Shown here in pieces: positions 24,896-34,842 of a stretch of DNA of 64,000 nucleotides (position 1 is its first letter; every line of letters begins with the position of its first letter). Position numbers and translations under genes: made by a program. The DNA is from a virus. Below the pieces are notes generated by a model that ran no database searches, was not told where the DNA came from, and saw only the letters and a program-made list of their open reading frames with translations. Location of the stretch: IMG/VR virus record IMGVR_UViG_3300028384_001275, positions 1-64,000 of that record, one strand, 5' to 3'.

Positions 24896-26236
24896 GTGGC
24901 AACTAAAAGAATTTCCCAGTTAGATACGATCGCAGACGCATTGGTCACTGGTGAAGCAGTCCTGCCTATCGTTATCTCTGACCCTCTGATTCCTAACCGT
25001 AAGGCAAAAGTAAATCAACTTTTCCGTGGTTTGACAGCAGGCAGTCAGACTGCGCCAGGACTAGCTTTTGACCTAGACCGTGACACTGGACTATATCAAA
25101 GTGCAGTAAATGAGATCGGCATTACATTTGGTAGTGCAGCATTTTATAATACTAGAAGATCAAATACTGATGGATCTTCCACTCTGGTGGTTAGAGCAAT
25201 CGATAGTGCATCTTCTACATCTAGTATGGAATTTACTCCTCAGGGTAGTGGATTTTTTACAGTTAATGGTCCTATTATCCAAACGGATGCACAGTTTTTC
25301 CTGCAAGGTGATCAGAATACTGGTAAACGAGCACAGTTTAACGTAGATACAATCTCAGCACAGTCTGGCACTCGTCGTTTTGATATGCCTAATGTGGGCA
25401 CATCGACCAGCACAACACTGCTGGCAACTGACACTTTCCAGACAATTACAAACAAGACAATCATTATTAAGGACGCAGAGCTTTCTATTACTGGATCGAC
25501 TGCTACTGATAAGATTGCTAAATTTGAGTGTGATGCTTGGGAATCTCCTGGACTTCACACTTATAAGTTGCCAGACTTTGGTGCTGCACAAACTCAGTCA
25601 ACACTCCTTGATGATATTACATCACAGAATATCTTTAATAAGAATTTGGTTAACCCCAAATTCTCCAACACGCCTTCTGATGATGAAAATAATCCCACTC
25701 GTTATGTCATCTTCAATCAGCAGGAGCTGACACAAGATCGCACCGTTACTTTCCCCGACCTCAACATCAAGGTGGTTGGTGAAGCATCGGCACAAACTGT
25801 CAGTAATAAAGTTTATCAGGGTGCAGTATTCTGTGATACTGATCCCGCTGATGGTCTTGGAAGAAAGATTTCTTTTGACCTTTCTAATATTGAGGATAAC
25901 CAAAACTATGTGTTTGGTTTCCCTGATAATGATCCTACTGCTCCCCTGAATACTACAGGGACAAACATCCTCGTCTCAGAGAATAAAACACAGACTCTGA
26001 AGAATAAGACGATGGAATTGATGAAGATAAATAACCCAGATGATTTGAATGGTATCATTACTATTGATGCATCAAACATCACTGGATCTGTCAACATCCG
26101 ATTCCCAGACGCCGATGCAACGTTGCTATCTACTAATAACATTAGTGATGTAGCAATTACATTTGGTGGTGCTCTATCTGCCCCTGTTTTGGGTGGACGT
26201 ATTCGACTTCAACAACATTTCCTTACAGGTTGGTAA
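24896..26236 (+). CDS. Virion structural protein (tail fibre module)
   Basis: This 446-residue, Thr/Ser/Asn-rich protein uses a GTG start. It contains four divergent copies of a motif of the type TxQTxxNKT (for example FQTITNKTIIIKD, SQNIFNKNLVNPK, AQTVSNKVYQGA, TQTLKNKTMEL), each followed by a beta-rich stretch. Such repeats are common in cyanophage structural proteins that sit in fibres. Exact role unknown. Confidence 0.75.
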   Translation: MATKRISQLDTIADALVTGEAVLPIVISDPLIPNRKAKVNQLFRGLTAGSQTAPGLAFDLDRDTGLYQSAVNEIGITFGSAAFYNTRRSNTDGSSTLVVRAIDSASSTSSMEFTPQGSGFFTVNGPIIQTDAQFFLQGDQNTGKRAQFNVDTISAQSGTRRFDMPNVGTSTSTTLLATDTFQTITNKTIIIKDAELSITGSTATDKIAKFECDAWESPGLHTYKLPDFGAAQTQSTLLDDITSQNIFNKNLVNPKFSNTPSDDENNPTRYVIFNQQELTQDRTVTFPDLNIKVVGEASAQTVSNKVYQGAVFCDTDPADGLGRKISFDLSNIEDNQNYVFGFPDNDPTAPLNTTGTNILVSENKTQTLKNKTMELMKINNPDDLNGIITIDASNITGSVNIRFPDADATLLSTNNISDVAITFGGALSAPVLGGRIRLQQHFLTGW

Positions 26237-26242
26237 ACACAC

Positions 26243-28447
26243 ATGACAGCAGGAAGACTTGCAGCTGCTAAACCAGCAGCAACTACTAATACAGTTATCT
26301 ATAGATGCCCTCCCACTTTAACTGGTAGCACAGTCGTGAATGTGTGCAACCAAAGTGGTAGTGCTGCTACTTATCGTTTGGGTCTGCGTGACTATGACCA
26401 AGTATTGCACTTAGATGGTCAAGAAGCAGAAAACGGTGGCACAGCATCCACATATAAATTTGAAAGGGGAAATCCCGTTAGCGCATATAAATTATCTCTC
26501 ACTCCTGGATTTCAATATTCAGATGCAATTCCTGGCACTGAGTTCTTGTCAACTAATGGTGCAACTGGAAAGATCCTTGACATTTTCAAGGCAACTTCAG
26601 ATGTTACTTACTACACCATTGTTGATTCGGTAACCAATGTTTCTCTACAAGCAGATTCTACTGCGGGCACATTTGAGGGTGGTGAAACTCTAACAGGATC
26701 AATTTCTGGACTAACTGCAACATATCGTGGTGGTGATGCTACGGCATTAACCCTGGCTTTGGATGATGTTGCATCTGGTGCTACTTCAGTTAAAATTTCT
26801 CGCACAACAGGTCTTGCAGATGGTCAAGTCTTGACTATCGGTGGTGTTTCTGATGGTGGTGAAATTGTTTCGATTGATGCATCAGGTATTAACACAACCA
26901 CCAACACGCTGACTATTACTCGAGCTGCTCTCGGCACCACCGCTGCTGCTATTCCTGTTGGTTTGGCAGTCACTGCCTGGTCTGAATCTGCGGTTACGTC
27001 AACAATTGATGAGGGTGCAACTTATGCAACCTCTGATACAACTTTGACTGTGGCAGATTCCACGGGTTTTGTTACTGGTAGTATTATTAAAATCGATAAT
27101 GAATTGCTGGCGATCACGGATGTTAATGGTAACGACATTACTGTTGATAGAGGAGTCTATGGCACTTCTGATGTCGATCACAACAATGGATCCACCGTCA
27201 CGCAAATGACAGATAATGGCACTTATCTGATTAATCACTTCTCAGAGGGCGAAACTTTGACTGGTGGTAGCTCTAATGCAACTGCAATTCTAGATTTTGA
27301 TGCTGCTACTTCAGCAACAAATTCTACAAAGTATCTGTTTACTACTACCTCAGATTCTGCTACTGATCATGTCCAATTTACTGCTATTGATTTCAATCTA
27401 GATCGGACATATATCTTTGATCTGAGTGATTCAACTTGCAATAATTATCCTTTGAAGATCTCTGCTGATGATCCTGAAGGTCCTAATGGTAGTGGCACAG
27501 AATATACTCAAGGTGTATCTAAGGTTGGCACAGCTGGCACAACGGGAGCATTTACTTCTATTGTAATTACAACTAATACTACTCCCAACCTTTTCTTGTA
27601 TGCAGATGGCACTCCTTCTGGAGAAACGCAAGGTATTGGTTTAGGTGCTACAGTGCAAACTAATCCCACTTATGAAGAAGTGTTTATCTATGATGTTGGT
27701 GGTGAAGCACTTGTAGATGCAGATACGTTTACTATTAATGGTGTAACACAAACTATCAATGCTAGTGGTGTTACTGCTGGTCCTTTTGGAATTGTCACTA
27801 ATTGGGATCCTGATAAGGCACACCTCAAGATTGCACTATCTCCTGGATCTGAGGCATTTGCAAATGGTGATGAATTTTATGATACTCCCACACTGAATAA
27901 TGGTAATCGTACTATTGTTAGGGTTGTCGATGGTAAAATTCTAACAGTCACCAACATTGCTGCTGCAAACGCATCACGCTCCGAAGGCACATATTCTAAT
28001 CTGACTGCCAATTCAACTAGCGGAAGTGGTGATATTACGACAGCACGTTTTACTGTGGATGTTGATAACTCTGGAGCAGCAACTATTACCATTGTAAATG
28101 GTGGTAAAGATTTCGTATTGAATGAAACCGTTACTATTAACGATTCTCAACTTGGTGCTGGTGGTGCTCCTGCTTTGACATTCGATGTTGCAACTTTCTC
28201 CACTGGAGTTACTGCTGATCAGACAGACATTTATAACGCTGAAGATTATCTTTTCTATGATAATGCTATCGGAGCAAATGAGACTGAAAAGAATAGTGCA
28301 ATCGTTGTAGGTCCTGGGCAAAGCCTGGTTGCTTATTCCTCAGCAGGTGATCTTAGCTATGTTGTTAATGGATTTGAGTCTGTATCGGACGATCTCCCTG
28401 TTGTCAATATGACTAAGGTCAATACAGATGGTGGCGTTGCTCCATAA
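26243..28447 (+). CDS. Large Thr/Gly-rich virion structural protein
   Basis: A 734-residue protein of repetitive beta-rich sequence, rich in Thr, Ser, Asn, Gly and Asp, with almost no lysine clusters. Recurrent elements include FEGGETLTG and FSEGETLTGG, and an acidic calcium-site-like section near residues 290-320. It is typical of long tail-fibre or virion decoration proteins of T4-like cyanophages. No enzymatic domain is visible. Confidence 0.75.
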   Translation: MTAGRLAAAKPAATTNTVIYRCPPTLTGSTVVNVCNQSGSAATYRLGLRDYDQVLHLDGQEAENGGTASTYKFERGNPVSAYKLSLTPGFQYSDAIPGTEFLSTNGATGKILDIFKATSDVTYYTIVDSVTNVSLQADSTAGTFEGGETLTGSISGLTATYRGGDATALTLALDDVASGATSVKISRTTGLADGQVLTIGGVSDGGEIVSIDASGINTTTNTLTITRAALGTTAAAIPVGLAVTAWSESAVTSTIDEGATYATSDTTLTVADSTGFVTGSIIKIDNELLAITDVNGNDITVDRGVYGTSDVDHNNGSTVTQMTDNGTYLINHFSEGETLTGGSSNATAILDFDAATSATNSTKYLFTTTSDSATDHVQFTAIDFNLDRTYIFDLSDSTCNNYPLKISADDPEGPNGSGTEYTQGVSKVGTAGTTGAFTSIVITTNTTPNLFLYADGTPSGETQGIGLGATVQTNPTYEEVFIYDVGGEALVDADTFTINGVTQTINASGVTAGPFGIVTNWDPDKAHLKIALSPGSEAFANGDEFYDTPTLNNGNRTIVRVVDGKILTVTNIAAANASRSEGTYSNLTANSTSGSGDITTARFTVDVDNSGAATITIVNGGKDFVLNETVTINDSQLGAGGAPALTFDVATFSTGVTADQTDIYNAEDYLFYDNAIGANETEKNSAIVVGPGQSLVAYSSAGDLSYVVNGFESVSDDLPVVNMTKVNTDGGVAP

Positions 28448-28449
28448 TC

Positions 28450-28457
28450 CATAAATA
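28450..28457 (+). promoter_or_regulatory. Late promoter CATAAATA
   Basis: This matches the late motif NATAAATA in the short gap after the 734-residue gene, 25 bases before the next ATG. Confidence 0.65.
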
Positions 28458-28481
28458 CTCATATCAAAGGACTCCAAGTAA

Positions 28482-31400
28482 ATGGCACTTACTCGTCTTA
28501 AAAATATCATCACGTCTAGGACTGGACGTATTATCTACGTCAACCCTGATGACTTTGATGCATCGGACGCATATGATAATAGAGGCAACTCTGCATTGCG
28601 TCCATTTAAGACGTTGCAACGTGCCTTTCTTGAAGTGGCACGATTCTCTTATCGTGTTGGTTTGAGTAATGACGAATTTGATGCATTTTCGATCTATCTG
28701 TATCCATCCGAATATGTAATTGATAATCGTCCTGGTCTTGGTGATTATAACCAGATTCAACCATTCAACGAAAACACAAACTTCGATATTACATCACCAT
28801 CAAACGAGTTATATAAATTTAACTCAACTGAAGGTGGTGTTATTGTTCCTAGGGGTGCTTCTGTTGTTGGCAGTGACCTGAGACGTACTAAGTTTATTCC
28901 TAAGTATGTCCCATATCCTACAGTGCAAGGTAGTTTAGGTATCACTGCTGCAAATGAGCCTGGTGCCTCGGCCATGTTTCGTGTCACAGGTGGCACATAT
29001 TTTTGGCAGGCATCTTTCTTTGATGGTGATACTAATGGTGTTTACTATCGTGATGACCTGAGTCAGATTGCCCCTAACTTTTCGCACCATAAACTCACTT
29101 GCTTTGAGTATGCGAATGTAACTGACCTGAATCTTTACTATCAGAAGATCTCGAAAGGTTACGCTGTTATTCCTGATACTTCTGGTATTACTGCACAAGA
29201 CCAGTTGCAACCAAGAGTCGAAGAAAACAGGATCGTGGGTCCTATTTCGGACGAATTTGCTGTCTCACAGATTATCCGAAATGGACAAACCGCAACTGCA
29301 TTCACTGTTGACGAATTGGGCAACCCGAAGAATCATGGATTCTCCGTGGGTGTCGCTGTTAATATATCTGGTGTCACTGGTCCTACTGACCAAGATGCTC
29401 TCCTCTATAATGGATCATTCCTGGTAACATCTGCACAAGGCAACCAGTTTACCTATCAAATGTCATCTGAGCCATCAGGTAATGCACTTGGTAGTAACAT
29501 TCTTGTTAAGGTTGAGATTGATACTGTTGACTCAGCATCACCATACATTTTTAACATGAGTCTGCGATCTGTGTGGGGCATCAATGGTATGCACGCTGAT
29601 GGTAGTAGAGCAACTGGTTTCAAATCGATGGTGGTTGCACAGTTTACGGGTATCTCTCTACAAAAAGATGACCGTGCCTTTGTATTGTATAATCAGTCTA
29701 CTGGTAATTATGAAGTCCAAGCTGCGGGATCTGGCGCACATATTAATGGTCTGTGTAAATACCGTAGGGGATGGCGTCACGTCCACATTAAAGCATCCAA
29801 TGATTCATTCATTCAGGTTGTGTCTGTGTTTGCTGTGGGATTTGGTGATCATTTCTTCGCTGACAGTGGTGGTGACCTTTCTATTACCAATAGTAATAGT
29901 AATTTCGGAAATACTTCACTTAGATCTAAAGGATTTAAGGCAGCTGCATTTACAAAGGATAAGGCAGGAGAGATTACACACGTTATCCCACCCAAGTCCC
30001 TAGAAGATGTTGATGAAATTTCAGTCAACTGGGTGACTATTGACATCACAAAGACGAGATCTGTAGCAGATCCAACAAAACTTTTCCTGTATGGTTATAC
30101 AGTAGAAACTGGCAGACCACCTAGTAAGATTCAGGGTTACACTATTGGCGCACGACGCGATGATGTCAATACTCCTGACCGTCTTTATGTGCTGCTTGTC
30201 GCGTCTGGCGCGTCTGAACCTACTACTCACTATGCTGAGATCAATCCTTCTGGTCCCGATGTTACTGGCACCCGAGGTGGTGATGAGCAGTCTCCCCTGA
30301 AGTGGGATAGCACCAACAACCAATGGTATATTCAGGTTGATGGTAGTGCTAACACAATTTATACCACATTGCTCGCTAACCCCACTTATCAAAATCTTGG
30401 ATTCACACCCACAACATTCATCCGAAGAGTGCCCGACGCAAGAAACCTTGTCGATAGAGTCTATCGTTATCGGTATGTACTTGACAAAGATGCATTTCCT
30501 GTGCCCCGCCCTCCTATCACTGGTTTTGTGCTCCAACCAAGATCTTCGGAGACAAACTCTCCAGCATACGGAAAAACTTACTACATCTATGCCGTAGAGA
30601 CACATCAAGAGTTTGAAAGAGGTGTAGCAGATGGTATCTATTACCTGACACTTTTGAATGCTTCAGTGTCTCCTTCTACATCTAACTTTAACGACTTTGC
30701 ATTCTCTCAGTATACTGTTGATCTTTATCCAGCATTTGATAGAGATAATCCTGTTGCTGATCCTGCAGCTGCAGTATCTATTGCAGATAACGAAACATTG
30801 GGTTTGGTTACAACAACTGATGGTGCATCACCTACACCAAATGAAGATACTCAGAGATCTATCACCAAGGAGACATCACAATTCTTCCTGTTGGAATCTG
30901 AAAACAACCTTGGATATAACACCACATCTAATGTATTGAATGGTATCTCAGTTACTGCACGTCTTGGTGATGAAGAAGAGCGTAAGATTCCTCTGAAACT
31001 TAATGCTGATAATAGTGTCCAACCTCTTCTCTGTGAATTAAGGAGATACTCTATTCTTAGAGCATCTGGTCACACGTTTGAGTATCTTGGTTTCGGTCCT
31101 GGTAACTATTCAACAGCATTCCCATCTACACAGGTTGAGGTTCTCTCACCTGAGCAGGTTAGACTGTCACAGTCACTCAAAGAAGCAGCAGGTGTTGCAT
31201 ACTACTCTGGTGTGAATAGTGATGGTGAGTTGTTTGTTGGTAACCAGGTGATTAACCCTGTTACGGGTCAGATCACTAACGAAGATATTGCACAGTTGAA
31301 TGTGTTGGGTGAAGAAGGCACAACGATTGAGACATTCTCTGAGTTGGTGTTGACTGATAAACTGACTGTTATCGGTGGTGCATCTAACCAGTTGGAATCT

Positions 31401-32054
31401 GTATTCTCTGGTCCTGTTACTTTCCAGAAGAAAGTTACATCACAGGATACAGTCCAAACTCTCAATTTCACTCTGTCTAATGACGACGGCACGGTGTTGA
31501 GAAACACTTTCCTCGCTGAGGATAATGGATCAGGTTTGCCCGAAGTGACAGCCAACGTTGCATACAATGATGGTGACATTGCATATAACATTGATTGGAC
31601 ACCTGGCACATTCTTGGGTTGGATTTATGACTCAGGAGACTGGTATAAGTTTGGTCTGAGTGATACTGCACCCATTACATCTAATCGTTTTGCTGGTGTA
31701 ACTAACTATGGTATTGGTGAAGCACCTGATGCAAACAATAGAATGAGAATTTCTGGTAATGTTGCAGTTACAGGTGACATTGATGTGAGTGGTAAATATG
31801 GTTGTGTTGACAAATATAGTCTTGCAACTGGTATAACTAATGATAATGATGGTGTCATGTATACAGGTAATGGCTCAACTACTACGTTTGCTATTTCACC
31901 TGGACACAGTGCATATTCTGTTTTGGTATTCTTGAATGGTGTCTGTCAGCGCCCTGGTGTTGATTATTCTGTGACTGGTAACGCTGTTGACTTCTCAGTC
32001 GGCACTGTGCCACAAACAGGAGATAACATTCAGATCCGTGAATTGGTCATCTAA
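28482..32054 (+). CDS. Giant virion protein with probable beta-helix N-terminal domain
   Basis: This 1190-residue protein begins MALTRLKNIITSRTGRIIYVNPDDFDA, then a segment GNSALRPFKTLQRAFLEVARF. That second segment is a hallmark of right-handed beta-helix (pectin-lyase-like) phage proteins. The remainder is beta-rich, and the C-terminus contains GNGSTTTFAISPGHSAYSV and GVCQRPGVDYSV, an adhesin-like module also seen in cyanophage fibre proteins. Likely a long fibre or baseplate appendage protein. Confidence 0.75.
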   Translation: MALTRLKNIITSRTGRIIYVNPDDFDASDAYDNRGNSALRPFKTLQRAFLEVARFSYRVGLSNDEFDAFSIYLYPSEYVIDNRPGLGDYNQIQPFNENTNFDITSPSNELYKFNSTEGGVIVPRGASVVGSDLRRTKFIPKYVPYPTVQGSLGITAANEPGASAMFRVTGGTYFWQASFFDGDTNGVYYRDDLSQIAPNFSHHKLTCFEYANVTDLNLYYQKISKGYAVIPDTSGITAQDQLQPRVEENRIVGPISDEFAVSQIIRNGQTATAFTVDELGNPKNHGFSVGVAVNISGVTGPTDQDALLYNGSFLVTSAQGNQFTYQMSSEPSGNALGSNILVKVEIDTVDSASPYIFNMSLRSVWGINGMHADGSRATGFKSMVVAQFTGISLQKDDRAFVLYNQSTGNYEVQAAGSGAHINGLCKYRRGWRHVHIKASNDSFIQVVSVFAVGFGDHFFADSGGDLSITNSNSNFGNTSLRSKGFKAAAFTKDKAGEITHVIPPKSLEDVDEISVNWVTIDITKTRSVADPTKLFLYGYTVETGRPPSKIQGYTIGARRDDVNTPDRLYVLLVASGASEPTTHYAEINPSGPDVTGTRGGDEQSPLKWDSTNNQWYIQVDGSANTIYTTLLANPTYQNLGFTPTTFIRRVPDARNLVDRVYRYRYVLDKDAFPVPRPPITGFVLQPRSSETNSPAYGKTYYIYAVETHQEFERGVADGIYYLTLLNASVSPSTSNFNDFAFSQYTVDLYPAFDRDNPVADPAAAVSIADNETLGLVTTTDGASPTPNEDTQRSITKETSQFFLLESENNLGYNTTSNVLNGISVTARLGDEEERKIPLKLNADNSVQPLLCELRRYSILRASGHTFEYLGFGPGNYSTAFPSTQVEVLSPEQVRLSQSLKEAAGVAYYSGVNSDGELFVGNQVINPVTGQITNEDIAQLNVLGEEGTTIETFSELVLTDKLTVIGGASNQLESVFSGPVTFQKKVTSQDTVQTLNFTLSNDDGTVLRNTFLAEDNGSGLPEVTANVAYNDGDIAYNIDWTPGTFLGWIYDSGDWYKFGLSDTAPITSNRFAGVTNYGIGEAPDANNRMRISGNVAVTGDIDVSGKYGCVDKYSLATGITNDNDGVMYTGNGSTTTFAISPGHSAYSVLVFLNGVCQRPGVDYSVTGNAVDFSVGTVPQTGDNIQIRELVI

Positions 32055-32056
32055 AA

Positions 32057-32064
32057 ATAAATAG
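32057..32064 (+). promoter_or_regulatory. Late promoter AATAAATA
   Basis: The motif is in the 31-base gap between the 1190-residue and 289-residue virion genes. Confidence 0.6.
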
Positions 32065-32085
32065 ATAGTAAACAGAGGGTAACCA

Positions 32086-32955
32086 ATGTCCACCAAAATT
32101 ATAGGCAATCAGATTGATGCCACAACTAGGGCGATTATGGAAGCTCTAGATGTGACCGAGCAAATCAATCTGCCTGCTCTCAATCAATCTTCCATCAATG
32201 CCTTAGGCACACCTGCTTATGGCACTTTAGTGTATAATAGCACTGAAGATATGGCGCAGATTTATCTGCAAGATGCTGCACAAGGCGTGCCTGGTTGGGA
32301 TGATGTTGGTGGCGGTGGTCCTTCTGTTGGTGAAGACTCCATTATTCGTACTAATGGACCCACCATTGAGCAAAACATCACTGTTGGTCCTGTTGCAAAC
32401 GGTGGTGTTGAGTTTACTAATGGTTTCACAGCGGGTCCTGTGACTATCGCAAACGGTTATACAGTTACTATTGAGAATAATGCTACTTGGCAGGTTCTCG
32501 GTGATGATGCAGATGCAGTCCTGGAATACAGTGACATTTCAACTGGCACTCTATCGGTGTCTGGTATTCTTCACTTTACAGAAACTAAAGAAGCAGTCAC
32601 TTACTATAATTCAAGTGGCACTGTCACACATAGTTTCAACAATAACAATACTGTTTGGGTCACGAAGACTGGCGGTGGTAATTTCACATTTAATCTGAAT
32701 GATGTGCCAGCTGGCGGTTTCGCTGATGGTAACGCATTCGGCATTACTGTGATCATTGAAAATGCTGGTGGTGCAGGTATACCTAGCACCTTCAATATCA
32801 ATGGCGTAAGTCATACAATCTACTGGTCAGGTGGAGCTGCTCCAGCTATGGCCGATACCTATATGGTATGCTCGTTTGCAATTACTGCAAAACAACCAGC
32901 AGGACAGTCTAGTCAATCTTACACTGTTTTTGGCAGTGCAGGTCAATACGGTTGA
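32086..32955 (+). CDS. Virion structural protein (tail fibre module)
   Basis: This 289-residue, Gly/Thr/Asn-rich protein has an N-terminal region typical of fibre connector domains (LPALNQSSINALGTPAYGTLVYNS) and a repetitive beta-structured C-terminal part ending SQSYTVFGSAGQYG. It is probably a fibre subunit. A clear Shine-Dalgarno (AGAGGGT) precedes the ATG. Confidence 0.7.
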   Translation: MSTKIIGNQIDATTRAIMEALDVTEQINLPALNQSSINALGTPAYGTLVYNSTEDMAQIYLQDAAQGVPGWDDVGGGGPSVGEDSIIRTNGPTIEQNITVGPVANGGVEFTNGFTAGPVTIANGYTVTIENNATWQVLGDDADAVLEYSDISTGTLSVSGILHFTETKEAVTYYNSSGTVTHSFNNNNTVWVTKTGGGNFTFNLNDVPAGGFADGNAFGITVIIENAGGAGIPSTFNINGVSHTIYWSGGAAPAMADTYMVCSFAITAKQPAGQSSQSYTVFGSAGQYG

Positions 32956-32963
32956 GGTAAATT

Positions 32964-33755
32964 ATGGGAAGATTTGGTGCATTTTCGGGGCAAACTCCTA
33001 CAGGATCAGGACTATATTCTGCTGGCAATAGCGGCGGCGGTGGTGGAGCTGCTCCTTTAGGTAGTGCTTCTAATCCTGCCCCTAATGCTGAGGCACTTCG
33101 TGCAGCTGGTATTACAACAGAAGGGGCGTATTACATTAGTCTTCCTAATGTGGGATCGAAACTGACATATTGTGCTCCATCATCAGGATTTGCTGGTGGT
33201 GGTTGGATGCTTGCATGGAAATGCACTCGTGGATCTAGATTCTCTTGGGGATCTAACTACTGGACAAGCTCCAATATATATCGTGAGACTGATATGGGTC
33301 GGTCTGATAATGATGCAAAGTATGATGTATTCAATAACTACAGTGCTTCTGCATTCCTTGCTATCTTCCCTGATATTGGTCGTAATGGTGGGCAAGCATC
33401 TGGATATGGTAATGGTTGGAGTTGGTTGCAAACAGGACAAAATAGCACCTGTTTGAGTAGATTCCAAACCCAAAGCCAGATCTCAGGTAACCCTCGTGGG
33501 CAGAATATGTGGCAGGGATCTGGATTCTCTGCACAGGGTGGATTCCAATGGTATGGATTTAACTATACAGGCAATGGTAGTCATAGAGTCCGTTGGGGAT
33601 TTGGTTGGAATAATGAAGGCGATCAAAATTCTAATGACGTGCAAGGTGGTATCGGCACTCAGCGTGGCGGATCATCAGCAGGAGATCATATCTATTGTTG
33701 TCAGACAACAACTGGTGTAAATAGGACTATCAGAGCGGAGATTTGGGTCAGATGA
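32964..33755 (+). CDS. Virion protein with fibrinogen C-terminal-like domain
   Basis: This 263-residue protein has a glycine-rich N-terminus followed by a domain resembling fibrinogen-related (FReD) lectin domains: EALRAAGITTEGAYYISLP, then YCAPSSGFAGGGWMLAWK. FReD domains bind glycans, so a receptor-binding fibre role is inferred. Aromatic residues are unusually frequent. The following gene overlaps its stop (ATGA). Confidence 0.65.
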   Translation: MGRFGAFSGQTPTGSGLYSAGNSGGGGGAAPLGSASNPAPNAEALRAAGITTEGAYYISLPNVGSKLTYCAPSSGFAGGGWMLAWKCTRGSRFSWGSNYWTSSNIYRETDMGRSDNDAKYDVFNNYSASAFLAIFPDIGRNGGQASGYGNGWSWLQTGQNSTCLSRFQTQSQISGNPRGQNMWQGSGFSAQGGFQWYGFNYTGNGSHRVRWGFGWNNEGDQNSNDVQGGIGTQRGGSSAGDHIYCCQTTTGVNRTIRAEIWVR

Positions 33756-33985
33756 CATATGAAAGTTATTTGAGAGAAGCAAAGAAGTTATATCAATCTC
33801 GTGATGGTCAGCATGTTATAGACTTCGCGAAGAAGGTTGCTACTGAGTTTGATAAGGTAGTCGCAGAAGAGATTACTATTGAGCAGTTTGCGGATAATGT
33901 GCCTGACAGTGAATACACTGAAGATGCTCCGATCAGACACCTTAACTACATCAAGTCTCAGTTAATTCATTATTATCCTGAATAA
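33752..33985 (+). CDS. Small hypothetical protein in tail fibre module
   Basis: A 77-residue helical protein begins MTYESYLREAKKLYQ. The ATG at 33752 overlaps the upstream stop as ATGA. It may be a fibre assembly factor by position, but no family is recognised. Its stop codon overlaps a late promoter for the first adhesin paralog. Confidence 0.6.
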   Translation: MTYESYLREAKKLYQSRDGQHVIDFAKKVATEFDKVVAEEITIEQFADNVPDSEYTEDAPIRHLNYIKSQLIHYYPE

Positions 33986-33988
33986 ATA
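33981..33988 (+). promoter_or_regulatory. Late promoter AATAAATA (first adhesin)
   Basis: It lies 26 bases upstream of the first 269-residue adhesin gene. Confidence 0.6.
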
Positions 33989-34013
33989 AAATAGGAAAGG
34001 ACCTTTATCCAAT

Positions 34014-34823
34014 ATGGCACAGTTAAGAGTTGGAGCTGTAAAAGACCTCAGTAACATTGGTGGATTTACATTTTCCTCTGGTGGAGTTACTGCTAATGGT
34101 GCATTGACAGTTACTAATCTGGAAGTTACTGGATCTATCACAGGATCGTCTAATTTCTTGATCCCTAATCCATCAGGTAATGCAGGTCAATATCTGACTA
34201 CCAATGGATCTTCTATGTCATATGGTGAGCTGAGTACTGCAGCGGGTGCCAGATCTATGCAGGTCTGGACATCTAATGGGACCTGGACTAGACCGAGTGG
34301 TGTTAAAACCATTATGGTCACAGTTACTGGTGCTGGTGGAGGTGGATCTGGTCACTGTGAATCGGGTGGTGCAGGTGGCACATCTCAAAGACAATTAGAT
34401 GTTACAAATATCTCTTCCGTATCCGTTACTGTAGGTAATCCTGGTGGAGGCACTAATTACTCTGGTTGTGGTGGAGGTGGTAACTCATCTTCATTCGGAT
34501 CTTACTGTAGTGCAGGAGGTGGTACGGGAGCTAACTGTAGACAGCAACACTCTGGTGGAATCGGTGGTAACGGATCTGGCGGATCGCTAAACATCTATGG
34601 TGGCGGCGGTAACGGTCATGGGTCACACTATTCCTATGGCAATCACACTGCTGGTCCATCATATTGGGGTGGCACTCAGCCCTCATCTCATAGACAGAGT
34701 AACTACTCCCACCGTCATCAGAACCATTGTGCCTGGGGTGCTGGCGGTAACGGCGCTCAGCACGGCAACCGTGGCGCTCGCGGTCGTGAAGGTGTAGTTG
34801 TTGTCCATGAATTCTTCGGCTAA
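34014..34823 (+). CDS. Glycine-rich tail fibre adhesin, paralog 1 of 3
   Basis: This 269-residue protein has an N-terminal attachment region (MAQLRVGAVKDLSNIGGFTF), a conserved core QVWTSNGTW, then a glycine-rich distal domain (CESGGAGG, TNYSGCGGGGN, YGGGGNGHGS) and an ending HRHQNHCAWGAGGNGAQHG...RGREGVVVVHEFFG. The pattern recalls polyglycine-sandwich tips of T4-like gp38-type adhesins. It is paralogous to the next two genes and of identical length. Likely host-recognition protein. Confidence 0.75.
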   Translation: MAQLRVGAVKDLSNIGGFTFSSGGVTANGALTVTNLEVTGSITGSSNFLIPNPSGNAGQYLTTNGSSMSYGELSTAAGARSMQVWTSNGTWTRPSGVKTIMVTVTGAGGGGSGHCESGGAGGTSQRQLDVTNISSVSVTVGNPGGGTNYSGCGGGGNSSSFGSYCSAGGGTGANCRQQHSGGIGGNGSGGSLNIYGGGGNGHGSHYSYGNHTAGPSYWGGTQPSSHRQSNYSHRHQNHCAWGAGGNGAQHGNRGARGREGVVVVHEFFG

Positions 34824-34826
34824 ATA
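34820..34826 (+). promoter_or_regulatory. Late promoter candidate CTAAATA (second adhesin)
   Basis: It overlaps the stop of adhesin paralog 1, 17 bases before the paralog 2 start. Confidence 0.5.
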
Positions 34827-34842
34827 CTAAAAAAGACCTAAC